This document shows, piece by piece, positions 36,813-50,945 of a stretch of DNA of 64,000 nt. The translations under genes were made by a program, and so were the position numbers. The number at the start of each line of letters is the position of its first letter. Positions within the stretch are counted from its first letter, which is position 1. The DNA is taken from assembly GCA_036924285.1 (NCBI GenBank), contig JAYKYS010000014.1, forward strand, positions 11,470,001-11,534,000, written 5' to 3'. The stretch is from Asterella californica. Its lineage: Eukaryota > Streptophyta > Marchantiopsida > Marchantiales > Aytoniaceae. A model generated the notes under the pieces. It made no database searches, had not been told where the DNA came from, and worked only from the letters and a program-made list of their open reading frames with translations.

Positions 36813-39299
36813 CCGGATCCGATCATTTGGTTAACTTTGCACCAAAATTGTTGTAAGAAAACTAGAAGGTCCGACGAAAAGAAAAGAGCTCCGAGGAGGT
36901 TACTAGAGCTAAACTAAATTCAAATATAAATCTCAACCCTCCCTTACTAAACCAAGGTAGCACTTACTACCCAAGTTCATCCAGTTTTATTTTAAATATT
37001 TGTATTAGATCATGTTTGGCAATAAAATCATATATAAGTATTGCAAGATATTTTAAAAATCATATATATGATTAGTTACTAAAATTTCTCTAACTTATAA
37101 TTAAATGTATAATTCAGTAAATTAATTTTATAATATCACAATTTCTTGTGTAAAATCATTTTTTCATTTAACATTACTTATAAATAGCTTGAATTGTAGT
37201 TTAAATTATGATGTGGATTAATGATCAATAAAATTATATAACATGAAGTGTGATATATGTATAAGTTCATTAATGAAGATGTATTTTACACATAAAAACA
37301 AATGATCCAATCATATATAATTTAAAATTTAAATTGAATATTTAAGTAAAAAATATTGTTATTAAATTACATGTGATTTATATATTTAAATACAGTGAGT
37401 TCTAAGAAAACAATGCTTTGTTCTTAGACGTAATTTTATAATATATAGATTACTATATTGTGTTTGATAAATGCTATATGTAACCAACTATGGCTAGTCA
37501 CAATTTTAATAGATAATAACATCCGAAAGATAATTTACACTACTATAGCATTACACCAAGTGCGATTGCAAGATGCAATTGGTGGGACCAGATAAGATCC
37601 ATGTGTTGATATTAAATTGATTTTTGATATGTATGATTTGCACGTGAGCCATGCCATCAAACCATGGATTTCGTGTGAGGATGAATGAGTGGACTAAGTT
37701 GGTCATCTCTCTCTGGGTTATTTTAAAATAAATGTCCTCGAGGTCATTTCACTTTGAGTTGTGTGTTCACGAGTGTTCTTTATTGTGAGATTTTCAAATT
37801 ATAGTGAGTGTTAAATGATATGAGAGCAAGGTCATTTCTTCTAGAGAGTGGATTATCTATACTGGAATATAATTTGCAATTCAAAATCTAAAAGTCAGTG
37901 ATGGAGATTGAGTTGCAATTAGAGTGAAATATTATTATGTCAAAAATTTGAGTTTGTCCAGATGTTACAAAACTTGAGAGAATGTTGGAATCACTATATT
38001 CTTTATTATGTTGTATAAGGAGAATTAAACTATTTGAGATACTTGAAATCTCATCAAGATTATTTATATGGAGTAATTTGATGAGGTTTTTGTATAACTC
38101 TCTCGTATACAGAAAAATCCACTTTCAATATAGTTTATAGTGATTGTCAATTTTTAGTATTCTCAAGTTTCTTGTTCATAATTTTCACATTTCCAGTTAC
38201 ATAGATAAACAACCCAAAATGGTCCAAGAATTGAAAGATTTGTCTTAAGATATGATCTTTCAAAGTCGAGAAGGTCTAACTATGAGAATTAAATATTACG
38301 TGTGTGATACATAAGAGAATTCATAAAAACAACTGTCATTTTGCTTGAATTCTTTTCACATCAAGCTTCTCTATGTAGAAGGAAACCATTTTCAAGTTTA
38401 TCTAGTTGCTCATTTTATATATCGTTTCATGACATACGTCATGAATTCATTTGTTCTAATAGTACTCTTGATTGTGAGTTATTTTGCTATATGAGAACTT
38501 ACCATCTATATTTTAGTCTAGACCAGGTGGATTGAACCAACCACTACTAACATTCAATATGTGGTGCATAGTTCATTATGCACATTGATTGAATATCACG
38601 TATTGAGAGACTAAGAGTGTTATAGAGGATTTCTATGAAGAAATCGTATCTTAAACACTTCAATTTTATGATTCTCATATGATTTCGAATGACAAATTTG
38701 AAATTTAATTGAGCTTTGAGAGATGAAAGAAATGAAAGAGAAGAATGTTGAAAAGTGAATAAAAAAGTTATGGAACAACAAGGAATAAAAATACGTGATC
38801 TGATGCCAAGCATGCTAAATGAGATTCTAGATATGAAGACAACAACAAGACAGTGATAACCTTGAAAAGCAAAATGACTAGTTTTGCAGAAGAAAATGTG
38901 AAGCAATGGACATTCACAGTCCATTTGAAGAGACAACAACGACAAAGAAGAGGTTGCATTGATGGCAAAGTAGTGAAAAAAGAAGATGCATTACCGATCT
39001 AAAAAAAAGACGAGTAACGTGGAGTCTTATCGAACAACCGACTAGTGAGAATCTTAGATAATTAGATTTTTCGTATGAATCATTACATGTTACATTTTTT
39101 ATCATAATCATTGAGTATTGGTGAATAGATATTTCACAGATCAAACACTAATTTGGTATGATGCATGGAAACAATCCATGTATTAAGAGAAGATCAAGTA
39201 ACATGGAACGATGTACAAGAAGGATTGTTGTAAACTTTCAATTCGAGAATTCAATACAAATAACAAAAATAAAACTTTAGGACCTCAAGGAGATACAAT
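36813..39299. other. AT-rich region, probably old transposon sequence
   Basis: No coding frame with recognisable domains. Sequence around 37739 ('gaggtcatttcactttgagttg') resembles that at 40653 ('gaggtcattcctctttgagttg'), which might be a pair of much-decayed LTRs around the integrase remnant at 39.3-40.5 kb. The similarity is short. Confidence 0.35.
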
Positions 39300-40560
39300 T
39301 CTCCGTACATATGTGGAAGAATTTTAAGATCTACAAGTGGTGATTTTCAAACATGAGTCTTGCAAAAGTCCTTGAATTATTCAAGAGAAGAATGAAGTGA
39401 TGATGAACAATCTATGAAGTTGGTTGGAATCCACGGTTTGAGACTTTAGAAGCGTTGCAATGTGTCTATTATTAGTTCAGAATGAGAAAAGAGATGATTG
39501 ATACATCCGAAGTTGTCTGGCTTGTCAACAAAACAATAACATTCATCAAGCATTAATTGGTTACTTCAACCACTTATTACTCTTACTTGACGATGAATAC
39601 ATAGTACTATTGGTCTAATTTGTGAATTACTTCTAACTAAATATGGATTTGAATCTATTGTAATATTTGTTGATAAGTTGAGCAAAATGTACATATATGT
39701 TCAACGATGAAAACTGTAATTGCACATGGATTAGCTCGAACATACTTAGATGCTTGTTCAACGTGGTCTTTCTATAATCTTAATCACAAATAGAGGATCA
39801 CATTTTACAAGCATGTTTTGGGAGAACTTGTTTGGATTATCAAAACTAACTATTCTGTGCAATATCAAAGATTTACCACCCACAAATTAATGTCAAACAA
39901 AGAGAGTAATATGACCATGGAGGATATGGTGATTGTTTTGCATGAGAGGAGTATGAAAGGTGAGACACTCTCTTACCTCTTGTCGAGTTTTCATACACAA
40001 TTCTCTTACCAAAGTAACACCGTTTTACTTGATGTATGAATAACATCTGCTTACTCCGTCTAGTCTTCTTAGTTTATAATAAAATCAAAACCATCGATCA
40101 AAGTGACTACATGAACGAGTTTGTCCAAACAAATCAATAAAAGATTCATCCTGAAAACAAGAAAAGTTGTACATTGCATAGAATACAGGAGCAATATCTC
40201 GATGTTTGTCGACGACAATATATAAAATATATTGTCGGAGATCAAGTAGAACCATCAACTAACTTGTCATTAGTGGGGGTTTGCAAAATATATCTATGAT
40301 ACACCGGTCCATTCTTTATCCTTCGTCGAATAGAAATTATTGCATATAAATAAGAAATACTTGTATACACATTCATCACCACCCATACTTGAATTAATGG
40401 ATGGACATGAGATCGAACGAATATTAACATATTTGAGGCATATGATATCAAAAGTGGAGCATTTGGTGTAATGAAAAGAGTTCTCTCTACTTGAAGCTAA
40501 TTGGGAACCAACCAATAATCTCCAATGCAGCATGATTAGTCGTTAATTATCAGATTGTCA
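39300..40560 (+). pseudogene. Decayed Ty3/gypsy integrase with chromodomain end
   Basis: Shifting between frames, the plus strand shows a zinc-binding end (IRSCLACQQNNNIHQ near 39505), the first integrase region (SIVIFVDKLSKMY near 39655), the second (TNRGSHFTSMFWENLFGLSK near 39785-39845), a TPFYLMYE segment (near 40018) and a chromodomain end ANWEPTNNLQ (near 40500). Then comes 'aatggggagg' (near 40590), suitable as a polypurine tract, followed by a TG that may open a lost 3' LTR. Its wording differs from family A. Confidence 0.7.
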
Positions 40561-42300
40561 CTCATAATGAAGACATTACGATTTAAATGGGGAGGTTTGT
40601 TACTTGAGATAAATAATATGCATTATGATAGTTATATTTGTTTGCTAGATTGAGGTCATTCCTCTTTGAGTTGAATGTTCATTTTCAAGTTGTTTTTTCT
40701 ATTATGAAATTTCATAAATTTTCCTTGTTCTATACTACATCTTCAACAAGCTTAGCTGTTATCTTATGGTTGATATTTTTTACACTAGATATCATAGTTA
40801 ATATGAATCCTAATTAATACGAAATACAAACAAGTGTGAATTCCATCTAAACCAATTGTACTTCAGTGTTTTTTCTTGTTTACGCTTGTCCCCTTCTTTC
40901 TTTCGATGCAAATTCAATGTTGCATGCTTGTTCATCGTATATCAACTGGTAATCTTTAGTGTTTAATTATATATTCAGGAAACAAACAAAAATTGTTCAC
41001 CTAATAGATGAAACATTATTACCATAACTGATATTACAATCTCCAACATTCTGACACAAAAATAATGTTATAAACGACAAGTACAACAAGAGTAACAAAA
41101 TTACTCAATAAATGTAGTTGACAATGTAAACTACTTAATACCGAATCACTATGACATCGACTTTTAAAATATCTGTTTCCAAACTTTAACTCTCCATTGA
41201 CAAATAAAACTCAAAGGTGAGAAACAAAAAAATGTTTTATCATATCTCTAATATGTTTATTATGTTTGATCACCGCTGGACTGTGCTTTTTGTCCTTGAT
41301 CACACTCTAATATGTCTGTTATGCTCGATCATAACCCTGAAACTAATTACTTTACATAAGATAAGTAACCTGGCAAACTAATCAGTTTTACATGGCATGA
41401 ACTAGTTAGAGGTATGATCAAGTGGCAGAGTAATTAGTTTTAATGACATGGCAGTAACCAGTCAAGGCGGTGATCTAAGCAGCGAGTGTTCCTGCCCATG
41501 GTGTGAGCTCTCTTGCCAAGGATGTGATCAAGTGGCAAAGACATGACAATTACCGAGCTAATGTGTGATCCAGAATATGCAGGCAACATGAAAATTTTGG
41601 CAATTTATTAATTAATAACCTTTTTTTCAAATATTATAAAAACAATTATAATAAATCAACTACAAAATCAAAATTTAATTAAAGTATAAATTATAAATTA
41701 CGCTTAGAATTATGAGAAGATTCAAACATAACCCATAAAGAAGGGAAAGAACACAAGTAAACATTAGTTGAACCGAACAATTATTTTATTATTCTAACCT
41801 TTTCCAACTGAGAAATTAGTTAATAAATAAACCCTTGCATGTTATCTTCTTCCATCAGAAGACGGAGGAGGTGATATATGAGGACGAGACACTCGCAAAG
41901 CCTAAACCGACTACAAAAACTTCTTGAAGAGAAAAAGATCTGTGCCAAACTCAAACAGTCCAGCCACTTTGTCGGTCATCTTCCATGGGAGGAGAATATC
42001 TTGGTGGAAAAATTGAATAATACTTAGAAGTAGCTGGCTAAATGGTGTAACAGAAATATGCGAAAATCAGATGGTACAAACTCTTCCAAACAATCTGATT
42101 CTATTGTACAAGGAGCTCCGCTTGCATTGCAATGACGGTGCTATGTGTTAACGATTTATCCAAATCTATCACCTTCTTTCTCGTTTTCGGTTTTCACAAG
42201 GAATCCATTCCCGCTACTTTTTTTTTTCCCGGTTTTCACCACAAAATACGCTTCATGACAAAAAAAATCCCCTCCGTTCCTTGTTTCCACAATCCACCAA
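40561..42300. other. AT-rich intergenic region with short repeats
   Basis: There is a 60-bp-period duplication near 41243-41333 (ctctaatatgt.t.ttatg.t.gatca twice) and several 'tgatcaagtggca' strings near 41420-41540. The dyad related to 30658 lies near 41790-41830. No gene recognised. Confidence 0.45.
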
Positions 42301-42718
42301 CAACTATGCGAACGCATAGCAAAAACTGATCTCTATCAGAAGCTTCAAATATGTACTCTCCGCTTTCATATTCCAAATTACGATAGTGGACGGTGGCGTT
42401 GTAGTTCCCAAGTGATTCAAGTGACAGACGGAGAGGAAGACTTTTATGCAGATGTATCTTTCGATCTTCGTGAACATCCACATCTTCTGACCAATGGGCC
42501 GATACCATTCACTTCTATTAAACCTAAAAGTCTTTGCGGATGGATAGTAATCAGGTATAATATCTAGTCACCAGCGATCACTAACAAGCTTCCTACTATG
42601 ATACCATTCACTTCTATCAAAACCTAAAAGTAATCAGTGACAATATCTACTCACCAGAAATCGCTAACGAATTCCTACTGTGTTTACGAACCTAACAAAA
42701 TACTTCTTCCATCTGTAC
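42301..42718 (-). other. TLC gene 3' UTR (presumed) with a decayed tandem duplication
   Basis: Directly downstream of the TLC stop codon. The segments at about 42508-42598 and 42600-42685 share 'ataccattcacttctat.aaa', 'cctaaaagt', 'aatatct..tcacca' and 'aa.ttcctact', so they are a roughly 90-bp two-copy repeat. No polyadenylation site was assigned. Confidence 0.4.
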
Positions 42719-45283
42719 CTAATCATTCTTCCTGGATAAAACTCGAAGTGCGCCCGCAACAATTTTGTAGAACCAGAAGAGGTTCATCAGGGCGAGGACT
42801 GGTGGGGCTGTAAACATGAAATAGAAACCCGGACGATAAAGCTGGGTAATCTGCATCATCACAGTTGAGGAAAACCAAGTGGGTAAGACGGCAAAGGTAA
42901 CAATTTCAGTCCGGTAACAATTTCCTACGGAGACTTCCCTACCAGGACCAGAAAAAGTCGAAGTTAAGCAGCCGGAAACATATACACATGCTCGCACTGT
43001 CATCATGGCAGGTGCAATAGCTGAGGATGGTAGATTCTGACGAGAGTACCTGGTCAAAATTTAAATAGACGTGATAGAAGAAGTATATGAACAAAATTAC
43101 ACGAGCAAACTGCACATACGACAGACGTGACAAGTTAGTGGCCAATGGTGCTCCAGTATATTGGTATCACGTGAATATGGAGATCGATACATATCACCGT
43201 CGTGGACCAAACAACAGGTGACGTAAAGCAGCTGCTTGAAGTGCATTAGAGCTCTTCGTGGAGAACTATACAAAGGTAACACATCTTACCAGCCACACCC
43301 CAAGCAGAACCAGGCCATTGTAAAGAAAGGCGTTTGAAGTTTTTAGCCCACATGTCAATAAATACCTGTCATCACGAGCATCATACACCCCGATCCGTGA
43401 ACTTATGGCCTTCACTCGCATCCTATAAGTAAACTACCATGTACTCATCGTGCAGAAGCTAGAACTAATATGGGATTCTTTCCTTCACAAATCGATGTGA
43501 AGCTCCGCTCTCTCTTCCCGTACCCATGACAATAACGACAACCACGCTGCACCTTGTTTCCCAAATTTACAACACAAGCATTAAGATGTGATGACAGCCT
43601 GCGAACCCTCAAGATGACCAAATCACGTATATCATGAAGCGCGAAATCGAGCACTTACCATCTCAAGTTGATGAATGGTGTTGACACCTCGGAGAAAAGC
43701 ACCATCAGTATATAGTAGTGGGCATGCGCGGTATAATTCGCTAAAACTAGGGAGCCGATTGACAGTAGATGATGTACCACCTGGGAAAAAGCAATTCCAC
43801 CTTCTTCAAAACAGGTCCGTTACTGCAATATCCACTTGCTAATCTAAGAATCACCGGGTGAAGTCGGGTACTCTTTTTTCCACTAAGAAGTTCCTTCCGT
43901 CAAACGCTTCAAGAGGCATGGCACGAGAAGAGAACAAAGAAGCATCAGGAGCTTACATACTCTGGTCCTCCCAAACTTGGATATGTCCACAGTATCATGG
44001 CCAAGTCCGCAAAGAAATAGCCAGTTGAAAACTGCCATCAACGATGAAACAGGTGTAAGGTTACATGGACAAGTCGATTAATTTGTTTCAGGTGGCACAA
44101 AAAGGCTGCTTAAAGCGCAGTGCGGACGATCTGTGATACATATGAATCCCTCTCATAAATTCCAATACTGATAATACATCTGTAATGGGATACCTAGAAA
44201 TATTCTGGCTCAACGTTCAGAGGTGATCAAAGGATTCTATCTGGATCAAGTAGTACGTGTGGAACCTCACGTCTAACAAAGCCCAAGTTCTAGCTTCCGA
44301 CAATCATCTGTCCATCCGGACGACAGAAAACCTACATGACCTAGAGTGTGGTTGCTACCCTAAAACCAGTACCCCGTAAAGTAGGAAAGTTCAGTCAGAT
44401 GAATATCAGGTTATCAATAATTTGTCACGCCAAAAGCTCGCATCTACAGTTTGAAAGGAACCAAAAGAGAGTCGGGATCTCCTTACTGCAATGGTGAAGT
44501 AAGAAAATATGGTACTGCGGAAAGGAATGGGGCCGTACGGAGCACTATCACTGAAGACGTCGCTTATGTACAGAAGGTAACCAGCAGCCGCTGTACAAAA
44601 AACTGCATGTGCGGTTGAAAAACCCCTGCATCAACGAGAACGTTCACAATTTGTTCAGCAATTAGTGCTTGCACGAAGCAGTTGATCCAGTTCAGCAATC
44701 GGAGTTAAGTGATCGAGCTAAAGAGCAGACATAACTCCGTGACACAGGTACCGGGCAAGTAATCGCCAAATTTCGATGAAAGCCTGGTTATATCCAGAAA
44801 TCTTAATATGAGATTGAAGCAATCTCCTACAAAATTATGGCTAGCTTTCGCAAATCCTCCGAGAATGTGCAGCCTTTTACGGTTAAAGTGACGTAAGCTG
44901 AAGACTACGAAAAGCTGACCTGTTGTCCCACTCGACCTGTTTCACTCTCGGTAGACCCCGATAGCTTCCAAAGTACATCGGACTCACCACTTTCATAACG
45001 TCATATACCTGTCAATTTCAAGTTAGCGTCATGCTGGAAACTGCGCTCAAAATTCTCATAAATCCGATCATAGAACTGATGATTGATGAGAAGAGAGCAC
45101 AATTACTTCCAAGCTCTTAACTCACTCTTGATAATTCTTACGCAAAGTAGAAGGATAACTTACAAATTTACAAGCAACGGCGCCTAGTATTACAGAAGAA
45201 AACCAAAGCAGTGGTTCAGCGAGGGGTGCATTCGATCCGAAATATGCCGCCAGTTGAGGATGGAAAGGAATTGCCTGCCTCAT
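42719..45283 (-). CDS. TLC (TRAM/LAG1/CLN8) domain multi-pass membrane protein, 8 exons, 270 aa
   Basis: Coding exons (minus): 45164-45283, 44920-45008, 44487-44625, 43957-44031, 43659-43780, 43290-43365, 43050-43109, 42719-42850. All introns are GT-AG; the sum is 813 nt. The start is the ATG opening MRQAIPFHPQLAAYFGSN. Hydrophobic stretches near residues 26-43, 70-90, 110-135, 145-178, 193-225 and 238-262 suggest six to seven membrane spans. A paired His at 144-145 (VVHHLLSIGS) is typical of the TLC domain, as are LMVLFSEVSTPFINLRW and the end segment LALMNLFWFYKIVAG. Length and order match plant TLC proteins of the TLCD/FAM57 type rather than ceramide synthases (no homeobox-like part). It probably acts in lipid homeostasis of ER/Golgi membranes; the C-terminal RKND resembles a dibasic retrieval signal. 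Exact substrate unknown. Confidence 0.92.
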
Positions 45284-47589
45284 CTTGAAAAAGTCTGTAT
45301 GTGGACGAGTGTCAAAGATAAATTTGGTCAATTGGCACGACCAGCGTCATTCTTACTTTGATATCTGAAGTCCATCATATCGTACAACACACATCACCTC
45401 GTCCAGTTTGAAAATATAACAGCTAGAGGAGTAACACAGGATGCGTCTATCTTTACCACAGTCCTGTCCAAATCCGAAACAAACTGTGGTATGAGAGGTA
45501 ATGTTCATGCCTAATCATGAAATTTCAACACAGAAATTACAAGTCAATGATGGTGAAAATGAACCTCTTGACCGACTGTCGAAGGAACAAGAGAATGCAG
45601 CAGAGTGCGCTCCTCATGCTAGATTGCGCTTCAAAGAGAGTCAATCTGTGGTCCAATTCACTAGCATGCAATCTGTCTGGAGAATTTTCACGGTACGCGT
45701 GACGTGTAAGTGCAAAAACCACTCTGCCCGAATCTGAGGGGCAAGTTGTTATGATCAACATCACTCTCGCTTGAGTGAGTGATTGCTGGGTCCCCAACAT
45801 CTCTGTAGCTTGGAAGTGCCAGTGTCAAACACAACGAGGGCTGTGCGACGTGAAGCTTAATGCTCCAGTTAATCTAATGTGGGAGCCCCTCAGGCGAAGC
45901 CACAGGGATTGACGAAAGGCAGGAAGAGAATTAGAAAGAAGAACATGAAAGCTCTGTTCCATTAGACACCGATTTTGTCAAGGAAGTAATAGTGTGCACA
46001 AAGGCAGCAGCGTGAATCATGCGTCAGCTGAAGCACTGGAAAATGAACAGATTGAAGAACGGGAAATGCGAACTGGATTTCCGAACTCGGAAGGTCAATG
46101 AAGGAGAAAGTACTCAAATCTCTGCACACACAATCAATTAATCGTCTCCTCTCAACAAGAGGAAACTACCACCTAGCAATAAGGATCCCAATCAACTAAA
46201 CAGGGCAAAAGCGGAAGGGGAAAACAAAGAGGAGTTGACGCAACTAGGAATTAGCATGAATCATAAGAATCCTATATATCGAATGACCAGTATGCCAACA
46301 AGACGAAACCAGATCTCCCCTACCCACACCCATCAATGCGCCTGGATCCCTTCTCGGCGTGGACCGATCCTTCAATCATCAACTGATGCAATGGGATCCT
46401 GAGAGCAAAATCTCTCAAATTACTACACGTATAAGCAAAGAATGAGCTCTTGACAGGGATCCGGCTGTCAGTACTTCCGTTTCACTCTAACGGAGGGGAT
46501 GATTCGGTCCTATTCTGCAGTTATCCCCGATCCTCTTACACCCACAAAACACAAGTCCTCCAAGATTTAATTTCTTAGCACTTGGTTCCCTCCCAGTGGA
46601 CCCGTTCCCTATATACCATTTCCACAACCGCAACAACAACTCCGACCACGAAGCAATGCACTGCGGACCTCCATACATGCACCTGTCTGAATCTGATTTT
46701 GGTGCACTGAAAGGAGAGAATCATTGCGAACGGCATCTTCACACAGGTGAAATTCTAGCTATTCAAAACAAAACTGGTCGAGAGGGGTCCGCTTAGAACC
46801 TGACAGAGCCTTGAAGCAAAAGGTATCAGACTATTCTGAAAGCAAGAGAAAAATGTAAAACCAGAGACTAATTGTCAAACAAGGCCAGCCTAATTTTGAA
46901 TTCAACCTGCTAAAGCGAAAAGAGGCCGAGGAGGGAAGCGAAAAGTTCTCTTTTCCTTCCTATCTTGCTTCTGCTCCTCCTCCTCTGCTGTGTCTGCCGC
47001 GTACTCTCCTTTGCCCTTCCGACGGCTTCTTCGAATTGGCTTTTCTTTGATTCTTACGTGAATTTCATGCCAACAGTCATACACCGCCCCACCTCGATCA
47101 TCATATTTAATCCGTTAAGCTTCTCCACACTCTGCATCAACATCAGCAGCACCGCTACTATACCACTTCTCCCCTGCTTCGAGCCACCAACCCAAATGGA
47201 CAGCGATGAGCGAGGACATAAACTCGTCACGCCGTCGATACAAACTTCACTTTTTCGCCGTAAAATTGCATGATAGTCATCACCGCAAGGGAAAGAGTGA
47301 AGCACAGAGGAGAGAAGAGGACGGGGTCGGAGGAGGACGTTTTTCACTACTTTCGTGAACACCTTGCGTAAAACCGTGCTTTGACCGCAGCAAATAATCC
47401 GCCAACTTTGTTTTACAGTAAAAGATGCCGAGCTCTATAACCTAACAAAACCTTCAACCTTCCGAAGCTCGCGCTTTTAGTTACCCTTTCCTCAAACCTT
47501 CTCCGCGAATTGAGATAAGCCGGTCCAGATTAAGTCCAACAGGACTCTAACAGCAGCTAGGTGCCAGACGCATGGACTCCTGTCTTAGC
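45284..47589 (-). promoter_or_regulatory. Upstream region of the TLC gene
   Basis: About 2.3 kb of fairly GC-balanced sequence with only short frames. 46.95-47.0 kb has a plus-strand CT-rich tract (GA-rich on the gene's strand). The 5' UTR, perhaps with an intron, and the promoter should lie here, but I cannot place a transcription start or a TATA box. Confidence 0.35.
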
Positions 47590-47736
47590 AACTTCATTTC
47601 TGATTTTTTTGTTTAGATTTGTTTTTTGGCCTCTTTACGCTGTGGGGCTTTCTGCAGCCGTCTGCTGCTGCCCTTGCACAGCATGAGTCCCCCCGCCAGG
47701 AGGACTCGACCCCACGCCCTAAACTTCATTTCTGAT
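47590..47736 (-). mobile_element. 5'-truncated SINE copy with exact 15-bp target-site duplication
   Basis: Identical flanks AACTTCATTTCTGAT at 47590-47604 and 47722-47736. On the minus strand the insert reads TAGGGCGTGGGGTCGAGTCC, which contains the B box, then TGCAAGGGCAGCAGCA ... CGGCTGCAGAAAGCCC and an A-rich tail next to the 47604 side. This is the body of the full-length copy at 30172-30364, minus its first part including the A box. The 5' truncation, A-rich tail and TSD are the marks of LINE-driven retroposition. Confidence 0.85.
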
Positions 47737-50700
47737 ACTTCTCTTGAAATTATAAAGGATTGACCTTTCATTTGCAAAAGGATATAAGAAAAAGAGACCC
47801 ATCTTTCTTGACTTTGAACCGTCTTGCCGGAATCTGAGTTCCCGCGAGTCTACTGTTCAAGGGGGTAATTAGCCCAACAGAATGAGCTCTGAGAAGAATT
47901 CCGTGTGTAATTCCACGTCAAATTATATACTCTGTAGCGAGACACAACTGCATCCATGAGAAGCATCATCGACGGCGTCTACCGCTTCTGGTGGCCAAGA
48001 TATTCGCGCCACTCTCAAAGTCCCGCTGTCCCACATGTGTTGTCTACACACCCGAGTCTCGTCTCCCAAGCTATACCAATATTCGACCGGGCTCGGCAGG
48101 TGTCTTGCCGAACCTCTGCTGGTAGAAAAGGTCAACTGAGCCTGTTGTTCCTTGAGAATTACAGTTTGGATCCACCTTGGAGAAATACTGTAGTATGAAG
48201 GCTGGATAATGGATGTAATGATTTCGGGGGACGAGTGAATATGCAGGTGCTCTGAGGGGGACGAGTGAAACGTTTTCAGGCACTCTTCAGGACTTCAGGA
48301 ATGACAATGTGCCCGTCCTTGAAGGGTTTCCAAAAGTTATCACGTCCGTGAGGAATGCCAGTTGCTTTATGGAACTAGGACTTCCGTTTATCACAAAACT
48401 GTATGTTCCCATATGAAAACTTCAAACTTCACTGTGGAAATCCTGAAGACTGCGGGGGTTTCACAGAGTGAAATGATTCGAACTCAATTTCCATCCATGG
48501 AAATAATCACTATGTACTTTACGGAATATTCCGAACTTTAGAGTTACTAGTTTGAAGTACATCCGATGACATTTGTACTACATTTTCATTTTATTTCAAT
48601 ATGACGTACAATTATTTTCATTTATTTTCATAGGCAGAGTTACCATTCCAGTATTTTTACTTCTTCTGTTTTTATTAGAGGATGTGCAAAGGTGAACGTG
48701 AATCTGCAAGGCTGTTTCTGGGAAATGTATACATGCTGAAACTGGACATCCCACCCTTTCGATTAATAATATCACTCGTTCCCAGAATGCACATCATAAA
48801 AGCCACCGGCAATGTGCTGGCTACTGCTTCGTTTGAACGATGAACACGACGATAAAGTATCGTGAATGCTTGATTCTTTCAAGCCCTGCCCGGATTTCGT
48901 CCCCAGGATCAGGGTGCTGAAACTCGCTTCGCAAAAGAGAGAACACGCGACGCAATGAATAGCCAACGGATGGAAAGACCCATCAAGCCTTGGACCCGAA
49001 GGGCCTTCCGCTTCGCAAAAGTGAAAGTGCAAGTGCGCACCAGCGTGGACGAATAGAAGAATAATGGATGGCAATACGTGTCAACAACACACGAGATTGC
49101 TACGCGTATGGACACGAGAGGAGACCAGGAAAGAAGTGAACAATCAAAGTCTCCCCAAAGAACCAGTACAGATCCAGATGATGAGGGAAACGAGTGCGGT
49201 AACTGCGGTTCGAGCCTAAGGATCGATTCGCATGGACCGGGTAAGAACCAGAATAGACTTTCACATAGTAGGAATTTGTCGTAATTGTATTTTATTTTCT
49301 ATACAGTAACTTTTTTCCCCTTATCATTAACCTGGTTCCAAAAATATAATAGATATCTGGAGGCATGCATATTCACCTCATTAATTTATTATTTAACCCT
49401 TTCGTCCATTCTTTGATTCACCAACCCGGGTGTCGTAGTTGGAAAGTGTGTGCTCTCTCACTATTCTTATAGGTTGTGTCTGGATCAGATTGCATCTGTC
49501 GACTGACCTATCACTTAATATTTATAAAGAAATTTCAGTTGTAATACTAATTAGTGTATGTTTTTGTATAATTATATAGATCTATCTATCCTATAAAAAT
49601 AGAAGAAATAAAAGAAATAACAATAAAAACACGTTGTCAAAAGAAAATCAAAAAAGGCCACCGAGAATATTAATCGAACACATCCCACCGTAGATCTAGT
49701 CCACTTTCTCAAATTTTCCCTCTTTTACTTAACTTGTCTTCTTCCCGGTCTACATTTGGCACGACGCTTAGATGCATATTAGTTAATTTTCGGTGGCCAG
49801 GTTTACTAGAAAATACACATGTTAAAAAAATCAACAAAAAGAGAAACTTATAGAAGTTAATTTTTATATTATATTGCAGTGAGGAGAAGAAGAACACCAT
49901 ACATGTCCAGTACCAATTGATTGTATGCAATTTCTCTCATATTTTAAGATAAACATGGTTTTAAACGTGATTGTAAGAAGTTCAGTAACCTCAACCATAA
50001 TATCAGTTCTATCTCAAAACTCAACTACAGAAGGGATATGCTTTCAAGAACTTCCTCTAATTATACATGAAAAATTTACAATGCATAAAAATCTTAAAAG
50101 TGCGGACAACCACAACTATCATAAAACATTTGTCTTTCTTTAGAACATTCCTCCTTGAAATGGAACTTTGATATAGAAGCAACTGATTCAGTCTCTTTTA
50201 TGGTATTCTCAGTTTTTCAGAGGAACTGATTTACTTTCTTTAGTAAAAGTGTTGTAACGGAAAAGGTTTCTCTGTTACACGTTTACACAAAAGATTGGGG
50301 TTGACTTGCTCTGCACTATAATTTAACTGAGAAATATTTCATGGCAAATAGCTAACAAACCCAAAAATGACTACTTAGACTCTACATACAATCAAACATC
50401 TCGTAATGCTGACCAACCCCATGTCATAGGATTTTAAGGTCCAAATTCTATCCACTTAAGGTCTCACTTACTTATTTACTGATCATAAACTACACTCGGA
50501 TTCAAAAACCTTGAAACCCTCACTTCCGATACTTAGTCTCGACTAGACGATAATATGTAACGGTGTGTTTTCTTACTTCTGGACCACAATTTGGTCTAAC
50601 GACAGCTAAGACCAATCAAGTGCACTTCAGACAACATGGATTTTCTCTATGATAACAAAAAATATAGCGACTTACGGTAGGTTGGTAATCTCATTCGGTG

Positions 50701-50945
50701 AGTCTTCCACCTATTTTGAATGTTAGAAAACACTCAGATAGCTTTACTACTCAACTTTTCTCGATCTCACACCACACTCAGTAATCTCTTCGAACTCACG
50801 ACTACGTGCTACAACAGTTTGTCCGACGAATTGATGCATAAAGGTCCTTCCTTAGAGATTGGTAGTTCGTTTATGTGATGAAGCAATTCAAGCACGGCTG
50901 GTTGGAGCTTTTGCTATTGTGTTAGTGTAAGTAACAGATGACTCT
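47737..50945. other. No recognisable gene
   Basis: 47.8-49.3 kb has balanced composition and several overlapping frames of 60-100 codons on both strands without recognisable domains (one at 49078-49284 has a CGNCG motif but no clear family). 49.3-50.9 kb is AT-rich. Confidence 0.35.

Noticed and set aside
37683..40900. A full Ty3/gypsy element with LTRs at 37.7 and 40.6 kb
   Set aside because: Only one short similar segment links the proposed LTRs; integrase and chromodomain remnants are reported alone.
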